From Poriferisodalis sp965116245 (GTDB lineage: Bacteria; Actinomycetota; Acidimicrobiia; Acidimicrobiales; Poriferisodalaceae): a DNA stretch of 64,000 nt. Made by a program: the position numbers and the translations under genes. Positions 50,257-58,121 of this stretch are shown piece by piece (position 1 is the first letter of the stretch; each line of letters begins with the position of its first letter). The notes under the pieces were generated by a model. The model made no database searches. It was not told the origin of the DNA and was given only the letters and a program-made list of their open reading frames with translations. The DNA lies in contig OZ220497.1 of assembly GCA_965116245.1 (NCBI GenBank), positions 868,001 through 932,000 of the forward strand, read 5' to 3'.

Positions 50257-51314
50257 TCCGATTCGAGCAGGGACAGCGCCACGCTCAACTGCTCCTCGGT
50301 GCCCAGCACAACCAGTAGATCGTGTTCGGCTAGCTGCTGATCACCACTCGGGTTGGCGAGCCAACGCCCCTCACGCCGGATCGCCAACGTCTCACAACCG
50401 GCGCGCTGAGCTAACTCAAGCTGCGACAACCGCTTGCCTACGGAGTGGTCTCCGTGCGCTATGTGGTGTTCAAGCAGGCGCACGTCCTGGTCTGTGCGCC
50501 CAATGACCTCCTCCAGATAGTCAGACACACCTGGGCGCAGCGCGATGGCCGCCATGCGTGATCCTCCAAGCTGGTGCGGGTTGATGACTCGATCCGCGCC
50601 CGCTCGGTGCAGCTTCGGTACCGCGTTCGCAGAGTTCGCGCGGGCCACGATGAACAACCCCTCACAGAGAGAGCGGGCACTCAGCGCCACATAGAGATTG
50701 TCGACATCTGAGTCAAGCGCCAACACCATCGTGGTCGCTCGCTCAATGCCAGCATCACGCAGGATGCGATCATCGGTGGCGTCACCACTCACGTGACGCA
50801 CCCCGGCGGCCTCAATGTCGGGGTCACGATCGATAATGACGACGTCAATGCCCTCGTCAATCATCACCGAGGCAATGGCTCGACCGACCTGGCCATAGCC
50901 GCAGATGATCGAATGGCCACTGATTTGGTCGATGTCACGCTGCATGCGTCGCCTCCGCAGTTGGTCGTCGAGCCGCCCCTCCAGCAACATCTCGAAGACA
51001 ACACCAATCATGTACAGCGAGGTGCCGGTTCCTAACAGGATGAGGAGGATCGTGAAGAGCTGGTACCGACGGCCGACATCTTCCGGATCGCCAAAGCCGA
51101 CCGTCGAAATAGTTATAACCGTCTGGTACAACGCATCGAGCGGTCGCAAGCCGAGCATCACATAGCCGGTCGTGCCAGTTGCCAAAATGACGGTCAGAAC
51201 AATGAGACTCCCGATCAGTCGTTCGCTGGGTTCGAGGCGGCCGACTAACAGGCGGCGTCTGGGGACAGAGCGTGGCCGTCGCCTGAAGCGACTCCGGTCC
51301 CGCGCCACAGCCAT
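50253..51314 (-). CDS. Two-helix potassium channel with TrkA (RCK) domains
   Basis: 353 residues. Two membrane helices flank the selectivity filter TISTVGFGD (TVGFGD) in the pore loop. The cytoplasmic part has an RCK/TrkA-N domain (ICGYGQVGRAIASVMIDEG, VSGDATDDRILRDAGIERA) and a TrkA-C domain (VGKRLSQLELAQRAGCETLA). It lets K+ pass under control of a nucleotide or ion ligand. Confidence 0.95.
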   Translation of the reverse strand: MAVARDRSRFRRRPRSVPRRRLLVGRLEPSERLIGSLIVLTVILATGTTGYVMLGLRPLDALYQTVITISTVGFGDPEDVGRRYQLFTILLILLGTGTSLYMIGVVFEMLLEGRLDDQLRRRRMQRDIDQISGHSIICGYGQVGRAIASVMIDEGIDVVIIDRDPDIEAAGVRHVSGDATDDRILRDAGIERATTMVLALDSDVDNLYVALSARSLCEGLFIVARANSANAVPKLHRAGADRVINPHQLGGSRMAAIALRPGVSDYLEEVIGRTDQDVRLLEHHIAHGDHSVGKRLSQLELAQRAGCETLAIRREGRWLANPSGDQQLAEHDLLVVLGTEEQLSVALSLLESD

Positions 51315-51357
51315 CGTTTGAACGCTATTGCCGCCAACAGCCGCGGGCGTGCCTACG

Positions 51358-51957
51358 ATGCAGCCCGTGATGGTTTGGATGGATCTGGAGATGACTGGGC
51401 TTGATCACCGACGTCATCGCATTGTGGAGATAGCCACAGTTATCACCGACGACGCACTTGAGGTCATCGCCACCGGTCCGTGCATGGTCATTGGAGCTGC
51501 GCAGGCCGATCTGGACGCAATGGAGCCTGTAGTTCGTGAGATGCACACCAAGAGTGGGCTGCTCAACGAGATTCAGGCATCGCAAATCACCGTCGCGGAG
51601 GCCGCTGAACGCACGCTTGAATTCGTGAAAACACACGTTCCAGAGCCACATAAGGTGCCGCTGTGCGGCAACACCATCGGAATGGACCGTCGATTCTTGG
51701 ATCAGTACATGCCGGAACTCGAAAACTACCTTCACTATCGAGTAATTGACGTGTCAACAATCAAAGAGCTGGCCAAGCGCTGGCTGCCGGAGTTAGCTGA
51801 GGCCTCGTCTGACGCAAAAAAAAGCCGTGTTGCCAGCACCAAGCACCGAGCCTTGGACGACGTGCTTGAGAGCATCGAAGAACTGCGCTTGTATCACGAA
51901 CACTGGCTCACACCGGGCGCTACCGAAATCCACCGCAACAAATCGAACACTGATTAG
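51358..51957 (+). CDS. orn: Oligoribonuclease
   Basis: 199 residues from ATG 51358 (other ATGs at 51328 and 51370 are in frame). DEDD exonuclease motifs: MDLEMTGLD (DxE), LCGNTIGMDRRFLDQYMP (second Asp), and KHRALDDVLESIEELRLY (H-x4-D). It degrades short RNA oligomers, including pGpG. Confidence 0.94.
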   Translation: MQPVMVWMDLEMTGLDHRRHRIVEIATVITDDALEVIATGPCMVIGAAQADLDAMEPVVREMHTKSGLLNEIQASQITVAEAAERTLEFVKTHVPEPHKVPLCGNTIGMDRRFLDQYMPELENYLHYRVIDVSTIKELAKRWLPELAEASSDAKKSRVASTKHRALDDVLESIEELRLYHEHWLTPGATEIHRNKSNTD

Positions 51958-52000
51958 AAGACTCGGGAGTGGGCTCGATTAGCTGGCTAGCCTGCGTCGC

Positions 52001-53089
52001 ATGTCACGCCCGACTCGCGAGGAGCAGCTACCGCCCGATGGCAAGGTAGCTGAGCTGGCGCCCGACGTGCGCAGACTGCAACTGCCAATGTCAATGCCCG
52101 GTTTGGGGCACGTGAACTGCTACATCCTCGACGACGACCGCGGTGCTGCGTTGGTAGATCCCGGATTGCCGGGTCCAGCCAACTGGAAGGCACTCATGGC
52201 TGGTCTTGACCAAGCCGAGTTGCCACCCGAGCGGGTCCACTCAATCATTGTCACCCACAGCCACCCCGACCACTTCGGTGCAGCGGGCCGCTTCGCGCGT
52301 GAGTTTGGCGCCGACCTAGTGACCCATCGCAGATTTCGACTGTGGTGGGACACGGCCGACGAAGACGAGGAAGCGCTTGAACCGGTAGCGGCCGATGGCG
52401 AGAACAACGAACTCGTCGCCGACCCTGTGTACAGCGGACGCGACACCGGCCCGAGCGGACCGACGCCATGGGGCGGCCAGCGTTACAAGATGCCGGTCAG
52501 AGCCAAGCTGGGCTACATGGCGATGCGTAAGGGCTGGGGCGGCCGCTGGTTTGCTACGCCGCACCCCACCCACCGCGTGGAGGATGCAGACCGAATCAAA
52601 CTCGCGCGTCGCGAATTTGTAGCAGTCCACACTCCGGGTCACACCATTGACCATCTCTGCCTGTTCGATCCCGAGAGCGGCTTGATGATCTGCGGCGACC
52701 ATGTGTTGCCCACAATCACCCCTCACATATCGGGCATCACCTCGGCGCGCGATCCACTAAAGGACTTCTTCTCGAGTCTGGATCGGGTCGCCAGCTTTGA
52801 GGGTGTCAGCCTGGGCTTGCCAGCCCACGGTCAGCCCTTCACAGACCTGGCGGGACGAGTGGAGGACATCAAACGTCACCATGTGGAGCGACTGGACCTG
52901 CTGCGCTCCTCATCTGACCGCCTCGGCCGTGCATCTGTGCAGGACTACATGAAGCAACTGTTCAAGGAGCGCTCATGGGGCCCAATGGCCGAGTCGGAGA
53001 CATTCGCTCACCTAGAACATCTGCGCTACACAGGCGAAGTCAACGTCTCCAGACGGCCCGACGATGTCCTGGAGTACGAGTTCAAGTGA
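52001..53089 (+). CDS. MBL-fold metallohydrolase
   Basis: 362 residues. The zinc-binding motif THSHPDHFGAAGRF (HxHxDH) is followed by further ligands in FVAVHTPGHTIDHLCLFD and LMICGDHVLPTITPH. The C-terminal 90 residues (ERLDLLRSSSDRLG..., HLEHLRYTGEVNVSRRPDD) form the helical tail typical of LACTB2-like or MBL proteins acting on hydrolysable esters. Substrate unknown. Confidence 0.92.
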   Translation: MSRPTREEQLPPDGKVAELAPDVRRLQLPMSMPGLGHVNCYILDDDRGAALVDPGLPGPANWKALMAGLDQAELPPERVHSIIVTHSHPDHFGAAGRFAREFGADLVTHRRFRLWWDTADEDEEALEPVAADGENNELVADPVYSGRDTGPSGPTPWGGQRYKMPVRAKLGYMAMRKGWGGRWFATPHPTHRVEDADRIKLARREFVAVHTPGHTIDHLCLFDPESGLMICGDHVLPTITPHISGITSARDPLKDFFSSLDRVASFEGVSLGLPAHGQPFTDLAGRVEDIKRHHVERLDLLRSSSDRLGRASVQDYMKQLFKERSWGPMAESETFAHLEHLRYTGEVNVSRRPDDVLEYEFK

Positions 53090-53692
53090 CCACACCCCAA
53101 CTACACAGCCTCATCTAGAGCAAGCCACCGCTGTACAGAGCGACCAAAATAACTTGACGCAATCCGACCTGACGTGCTGCTATCAGCACCGCAGCGGCTT
53201 ATCGTCGGGTATCCGCAGCAGGCCATCGAACCCGACCTTTCGCCTAATGGGATCATCGATGTCCAACATTGGCGCCGTTACCGAAGCGCGTGTCTGGCGA
53301 CGATGTGCACAGGTGCCCGCGAAGCAGGATCGGCTCTGACAGCCGATAACGCGCACACAGCTTCCAGCACGGCCATCGACATACCCACAAGGGCTGACCT
53401 CATGCAGGTCAGGTTCACACAGGCGATGAGCGGTCCAGCGGCTATCGGTCGAAAGCCGCCAACCGCCACCGCTTGCGGCCCTCGGAATATCTGATGTAGT
53501 CCACAGAAGCACCAGATTTCTCCGAACGGCCGCTGGGACCCCTAGCGGTCGTTTTGCGTTTCCAGAACGCCGCCGATGCCACAGGGCTGCGTAGTCCATA
53601 GCTGCTGAATTTCGCGGCTGTGTGTTCCAGCCGTTGTGAACAACCCCTTTGCAATCGACACAGCGTCGTGAACACGACGCAGGAGGCAGCTC
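53090..53692. other. 600-base gene-poor stretch before whiB
   Basis: Several short frames on both strands lack family features or ribosome sites, and none is credible. The right end carries a perfect 8-bp inverted repeat upstream of the WhiB gene. The rest shows nothing I can name. Confidence 0.5.
53663..53680. promoter_or_regulatory. Inverted repeat at the WhiB leader
   Basis: GCGTCGTG (53663-53670) and CACGACGC (53673-53680), perfect over eight bases with a two-base gap. It is directly followed by the ribosome site AGGAGG and the ATG at 53693, so it may be an operator or an RNA hairpin next to the ribosome site. Confidence 0.55.
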
Positions 53693-54037
53693 ATGTTGGA
53701 AACTTTTATCGAAAACACCGACAACGCCGATAAGGAGGACTGGCGCACGCAGGGCCGCTGCCGCGATCTCGCAGGCACGCTCACCCCTCTGTTTTTTTCA
53801 GAGCACTTCTATGAGATTGCTCGTGCCAAGGCCATCTGCTCGTTGTGCCCGGTGATGAACGACTGTCTTGCGGCCGCGCAGGCACGGCGTGAACCATGGG
53901 GTGTGTGGGGCGGGGAGCTGTTTGAGAACGGCCACATCTGCAGAAACAAGCGTCCGCGCGGACGGCCTCCCAAGCGACCTCGGCCACCGCTCGTCATTGA
54001 GGAGGTGCCGCTGCCTCCCGACTTGGTGCGCGCCTGA
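53693..54037 (+). CDS. WhiB-family iron-sulfur transcription regulator
   Basis: 114 residues. The four cluster Cys are at GRCRD and AICSLCPVMNDCLAAA, followed by EPWGVWGGEL, the GVWGG turn of the family. A basic tail RPRGRPPKRPRPP looks like an AT-hook DNA-binding segment. WhiB proteins bind a 4Fe-4S cluster and act with sigma factors; which paralogue this is cannot be told with certainty (WhiB1/WhiB2-like length). Confidence 0.95.
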   Translation: MLETFIENTDNADKEDWRTQGRCRDLAGTLTPLFFSEHFYEIARAKAICSLCPVMNDCLAAAQARREPWGVWGGELFENGHICRNKRPRGRPPKRPRPPLVIEEVPLPPDLVRA

Positions 54038-54114
54038 GACTCCCCGCCTCAGGCGGGCCCGTGGGCCTGCCAGCTAACAACCGCAGGCACCGGCGGCGAT
54101 TCTGCCCCTCCCGA

Positions 54115-54143
54115 ACCTGCCCCCCCCCCCCCCCCAGGCAGGT
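54115..54143. repeat. 16-base poly-C tract inside a palindrome
   Basis: An uninterrupted run of 16 C (54120-54135) is flanked by ACCTGCC (54115-54121) and GGCAGGT (54137-54143), which are exact reverse complements. It lies between whiB and the thioredoxin-like gene. Confidence 0.85.
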
Positions 54144-54285
54144 GTGTGCCGACGGTCTGTCCCGGAGGTCTGAGGCTGCCCGAAACGGGCGGCTGACAGC
54201 CCCAGGGCAGGCCGTCAAGACAGGTCACAAACTGTCGAGTAGCCCTAAACAGTCATCTGGGAGACCGCAGTAGCCTCACTTTCGC

Positions 54286-55029
54286 ATGAGAAATGCGTCG
54301 AGTTCACGCTTGCGAGCGCGGCTGGCGGGTTGGCGAGGCTGGCTGTTTGCACTGTTAGGCCTCTATGCGCTCGGTGCCGCGGCATTCTTGATAGCGGAGG
54401 GCCTAATCGCGGACGACAGTCCCGCGGCAAACGCCTCGGCGACCCAGGCGCCAACCGAGCTAGCCGACGTAGCAAGCGGCCAGCCGAACACGGGGGCCCA
54501 GCCGAACACTGAGATCCAGTCGAACACAGGAGCATCGTCTGCCACCAGAGTGGATGAGCAAGCCGCCACAGCGACCGCGTGCAACGACGTTGACCCCGCC
54601 GCTCACAGCGTCGACCCAAGCCTCAACGGGGTGCATGGCCTAGGTTTCGTGACGCTCGACGAGCAACCCGCTGGCTTCTCCGGCTATGACGGATGTCCGC
54701 TCATCGTGAACTTCTTCGCTTCCTGGTGCGTACCTTGCGTGACCGAAATGCCCGACTTCGAGCGTTTTTGGCAATCTCACGGAGCGAACATTGCGGTACT
54801 GGGCCTAGCCGCCAATGATCGACTCTCTGATGCGATAGCAACAGTGGAAGAACGCGGTGTGAGCTACCCCACCGGTCTCGACGAAGGCGAGCTGTTTATT
54901 GACTTTGGCGGTCTCGGCATGCCCACAACAGTCTTCGTCTCCCGGCAGGGCGAAATACTGGAAACCCACAGCGGACTGCTCACCCTTGACAACATCACCG
55001 ACCGGGCACGTAAGCACTTCGGCCTATGA
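54286..55029 (+). CDS. Membrane-anchored thioredoxin-like (TlpA-type) protein
   Basis: 247 residues. N-terminal membrane helix (about 15-40), an Ala/Thr/Asn-rich linker containing an 18-bp repeat (QPNT units), then a thioredoxin fold with NFFASWCVPCVTEMPDFERF (CxxC active site) and GLGMPTTVFVSRQGEILETH (cis-Pro). It probably reduces disulfides outside the membrane, with electrons from the CcdA-like protein downstream, for cytochrome c maturation. Confidence 0.9.
   Translation: MRNASSSRLRARLAGWRGWLFALLGLYALGAAAFLIAEGLIADDSPAANASATQAPTELADVASGQPNTGAQPNTEIQSNTGASSATRVDEQAATATACNDVDPAAHSVDPSLNGVHGLGFVTLDEQPAGFSGYDGCPLIVNFFASWCVPCVTEMPDFERFWQSHGANIAVLGLAANDRLSDAIATVEERGVSYPTGLDEGELFIDFGGLGMPTTVFVSRQGEILETHSGLLTLDNITDRARKHFGL
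54481..54534. repeat. 18-bp in-frame tandem repeat in the thioredoxin-like gene
   Basis: Three units: CAGCCGAACACGGGGGCC, CAGCCGAACACTGAGATC and CAGTCGAACACAGGAGCA, encoding hexads QPNT/QSNT in the linker. Confidence 0.88.
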
Positions 55030-55036
55030 ACGAACG

Positions 55037-55121
55037 CCGTAAGAACCAACACCGTATGAGCCAAGACCGTATGGGCCAAGACCGTATGAGCCAGAACTGC
55101 ATGAGCCAGAACCGTAGAAGA
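55037..55121. repeat. 15-bp tandem repeat, five to six copies
   Basis: Units of the form CCGTATGAGCCAAGA repeat between the thioredoxin-like and CcdA-like genes, in non-coding DNA. This is the longest intergenic array in the window. Confidence 0.88.
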
Positions 55122-55159
55122 CCGCGCCGATCGGGGCAGCGAGCTGCCAGGCTTTCGCC

Positions 55160-56110
55160 GTGAACAGTGCGCGTCTCAGCTTCGCCTTTACCGCTGGCAT
55201 CGTGGCCACGGTCAACCCGTGCGGATTCGCGATGCTGCCTGCCTACCTCTCGTTTTTCATGGGGATCGACCGACGCGCTCACGAAGGCAGCGCCCGAGCT
55301 GGCGTCGGGCGCGCGCTGGCCACCGGAGCCGTCGTTACGGCTGGCATCGTTGTGGTGTTTGGCATCGTCGGCATCGCATTGTCAGCCGGATTGAGTGCGC
55401 TGCGCGACTACGTACCCTGGACGGCCATTGTTATCGGGGCGAGTCTGGTCGCGCTGGGCGTCTCAATGTTGGCTGGCTTCCGCTTCACGGCTTTCTTGCC
55501 TAAGTTTGAGCGCGGGCCAAGCGGTCGCGACGTTCGTTCGCTGTTTCTGTTTGGCGTGAGTTACGCGGTGGCCTCCGTCTCGTGCGGGCTCGCCACCTTC
55601 CTTGTCGTGGTCACAGCCTCGGCGGGCAACGACAGCGTTGCCGCCAACATCGTGTCGTTCGTGCTGTATGCACTGGGCATGGGCATGGTGCTGACCTCAC
55701 TGGCGGTAAGCCTGGCTCTTGCGCGTAGCTGGCTGCTGGGCAAGTTGCGGACGCTTATGCGTCACACCGACACCATTGCCGCTGTCTTGTTGATCGCAGC
55801 GGGCTTTTTCACCATGTGGTACTGGATCGTGGACCTCACTGGCCGCGGCGGTGACGGCCTTGTGGTGACCGTTGAGAGCTGGAGCAGTGGCTTGAGTAAC
55901 TGGGTGGCCACCGTGGGCGGCTGGCGCCTGGGGGTCATCATGAGCATCGTTCTAGCCATCGGTGGCATGGCGATGCTGGCGACAAGGCGGCCGCCCACGA
56001 CGCAGCTCCCCGCAATGTCCGCTAATCACAGCGAAGACAGAACCTCAAAGCCATCAACTCCAGCAATGCCAGACGACCAAGCAGACAGCGCCGTGCGGGT
56101 GCTGGACTGA
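55160..56110 (+). CDS. ccdA: CcdA/DsbD-type thiol-disulfide electron transporter
   Basis: 316 residues from GTG 55160. Six or more helices; GIVATVNPCGFAMLPAYLSF has the first conserved Cys (NPCGFxMLPxYLSF) and AVASVSCGLATFLVVVTASA the second. The C-terminal region adds an extra helix and a tail. It moves reducing power from the cytoplasm to the thioredoxin-like partner upstream, supporting cytochrome c and oxidase assembly. Confidence 0.92.
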   Translation: MNSARLSFAFTAGIVATVNPCGFAMLPAYLSFFMGIDRRAHEGSARAGVGRALATGAVVTAGIVVVFGIVGIALSAGLSALRDYVPWTAIVIGASLVALGVSMLAGFRFTAFLPKFERGPSGRDVRSLFLFGVSYAVASVSCGLATFLVVVTASAGNDSVAANIVSFVLYALGMGMVLTSLAVSLALARSWLLGKLRTLMRHTDTIAAVLLIAAGFFTMWYWIVDLTGRGGDGLVVTVESWSSGLSNWVATVGGWRLGVIMSIVLAIGGMAMLATRRPPTTQLPAMSANHSEDRTSKPSTPAMPDDQADSAVRVLD

Positions 56111-56116
56111 CCACCT

Positions 56117-56809
56117 GTGGCACTGCACCTCAAGGACCCCTCACTGCTTGACGCCAAGCGTCCCTTCGCTGAGCTACTGAAACGGCCCGGCGTGAGCGAG
56201 TTCCTGCGGCTGCGCTCACGTTTCGGCTTCATGGCCTTTCACGGTGGCTGGCTGGAGGAAGTGACCGACGACATCGCCATCACCGCGGCTCAGCGCAGCG
56301 GTGCTTCTGTGTATGCCTGCCTGCAGGGCCCCGACGATCAGTGGCATCTGCCGAGCCACTGCTTCGACCCGCAGGACTCACCGGTGCTGCGTCAGTTTCT
56401 GGACCACGTGGATGTGGTAGTCGCGGTTCACGGCTTTGGCAGCCCACGGCTGTTGCGGGCCGTGCTGCTAGGGGGCGCCAACCGCACGCTAGCGACGCAC
56501 GTAGCTGTGCATCTGATCAAACGGCTGCCACACTATGAGGTGCTTCATCGGCTAGATGAGGTTCCAAAGTCACTGGCCGGGCAGCACCCGCGCAATCCGT
56601 GCAATCTGCCACGCATGGGCGGCGTTCAGATTGAACTGCCCCCGCGCATTCGCGGCAAGAGTCCGATGTGGACAGGATTCGTTGGCCCCGGCCGCGTCCC
56701 TCACCACGAAGCGCTCATAAAAGGTCTGGCAGCAGCGGCTCGAGCCTGGCCGTCCGAACCATCCGCGTCTTCTGGGGCGCCGACTACTCAGGTGCGGGTA
56801 TCTCGGTGA
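56117..56809 (+). CDS. Poly-gamma-glutamate hydrolase family protein
   Basis: 230 residues from GTG 56117. RFGFMAFHGGWLEEVTDDIA (HGG.E metal site), VVVAVHGFGSPRLLRAVLLG and HPRNPCNLPRMGGVQIELPP fit the family of zinc peptidases that cut poly-gamma-glutamate and related phage proteins. The biological substrate in this organism is unknown. It starts six bases after ccdA and runs in the same direction; its end overlaps that of serS. Confidence 0.85.
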   Translation: MALHLKDPSLLDAKRPFAELLKRPGVSEFLRLRSRFGFMAFHGGWLEEVTDDIAITAAQRSGASVYACLQGPDDQWHLPSHCFDPQDSPVLRQFLDHVDVVVAVHGFGSPRLLRAVLLGGANRTLATHVAVHLIKRLPHYEVLHRLDEVPKSLAGQHPRNPCNLPRMGGVQIELPPRIRGKSPMWTGFVGPGRVPHHEALIKGLAAAARAWPSEPSASSGAPTTQVRVSR

Positions 56810-58037
56810 AGTTCAGCCACCGATGCAATGCTGCGGGTACCGCTATAGAGCCGTCGCGTCGTTGGTGATTCTCCATGATGAAGACCAGTGTGCGACCAAT
56901 CGCGCAGGCCGTGCCGTTGAGCGTGTGAACCAGCCCGTGTCCGTCCTCGCTGAACCAACGCGTCCCGAGACGGCGGGCTGAGTAGTCCGTGTAGTTCGAG
57001 CACGAGGTGACCTCTCGGTAGGCCCGCTCCGAAGGCAGCCAAACCTCCAAGTCATACTTCTTAGCTGCGGCGGCCCCAAGATCGCCAGCGGCCACGTTTA
57101 TGACCCGGTAGGGCAGATCTAACGAACCGACGATTTCCTCTTGAATATCGCGCAGCACCTCCAGTTCATCCCAGCTCGTGTTCGGATCACAGAACGAGAA
57201 CATCTCCACCTTGTCGAACTGATGCACACGAAAGATGCCTCTCGTGTCCTTGCCATAGGTGCCCGCTTCGCGTCGGAAACACGATGAGAACCCCGCGTAT
57301 CGCAGCGGCAGCGCTGCTTGCGCCAAGCGTTCACCTCGATGAAGGCCCGCCAGCGCCACCTCCGATGTCCCAATCAGAAAAAGATCGTCGCCATCAATCT
57401 CGTAGACCTGGTGCCGGTCGGCGGGGAAAAACCCTGCCTCGATCATCATTTCCTCACGCACAAGCACCGGCGGAACAACCGGCACGAAGCCGTGTCGCTC
57501 CAGCAAATCCATCGTCCACTGCACTAAAGCAAACTCCATACGCACAGCGGCGCCCAGGAGATACGAAAATCTTGCACCGCTGTTGCGAGCCCCGCTCTCG
57601 GCATCCACTAGACCGCTTCGCGCTGCTATCTCGGCATGATCGTAAGCGGGCGGAGCGGCGCGCTCACCAACCTCGTGGAGCGTCTCAAAGTGCTCCGCGC
57701 CGCCCGCGGGCACATCAGTGGCAGCCGGGTTGGGAACCGCCAGCGCCAGTTCGCTGCGTCGCTCCGAAGCCCGCCGCTCGGCGCTCTCTAGGCGTTCCAC
57801 CTCCTCTTTCAAGCGCGACGCTTCAGCGATCTTGACTGGACGTTCGTCGAGCGCTGCACGCCCGATCTCCCGAGAAGCGACATTTCGCGCGGCCCGCGCT
57901 TCCTCGGCCTGATGGGTCACAGTCCGCCACGCCTCATCGGCCGCTAGCACTTCGTCAATGAGCGTGACAGGGGCACCCTTGCGCAAGGCGCCATCGCGGT
58001 AAGCGACGTCGTCACGCAACCGGCGGATGTCAATCAC
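56784..58037 (-). CDS. serS: Seryl-tRNA synthetase
   Basis: 417 residues from GTG 58037 (an ATG at 58067 would add ten residues; typical SerRS starts like VIDIRRLRDD). An N-terminal coiled-coil arm (about 30-100) is followed by class II motifs: motif 2 GFSSCFRREAGTYGKDTRGI and motif 3 GTACAIGRTLVFIMENHQ. It charges tRNA-Ser. Confidence 0.96.
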   Translation of the reverse strand: MIDIRRLRDDVAYRDGALRKGAPVTLIDEVLAADEAWRTVTHQAEEARAARNVASREIGRAALDERPVKIAEASRLKEEVERLESAERRASERRSELALAVPNPAATDVPAGGAEHFETLHEVGERAAPPAYDHAEIAARSGLVDAESGARNSGARFSYLLGAAVRMEFALVQWTMDLLERHGFVPVVPPVLVREEMMIEAGFFPADRHQVYEIDGDDLFLIGTSEVALAGLHRGERLAQAALPLRYAGFSSCFRREAGTYGKDTRGIFRVHQFDKVEMFSFCDPNTSWDELEVLRDIQEEIVGSLDLPYRVINVAAGDLGAAAAKKYDLEVWLPSERAYREVTSCSNYTDYSARRLGTRWFSEDGHGLVHTLNGTACAIGRTLVFIMENHQRRDGSIAVPAALHRWLNFTEIPAPE

Positions 58038-58121
58038 GCCGAGCGAAGCTACCGGAGCGGCCAGCATCCGAGCCGTGCATCAAGACTTGCGCAGCGAGGC
58101 GGGTCCCGCAAGCATGGTCGG

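Noticed and set aside
53174..53599. Open frames on both strands in the stretch before whiB
   Set aside because: No ribosome site, no family features and mutual overlap on opposite strands.
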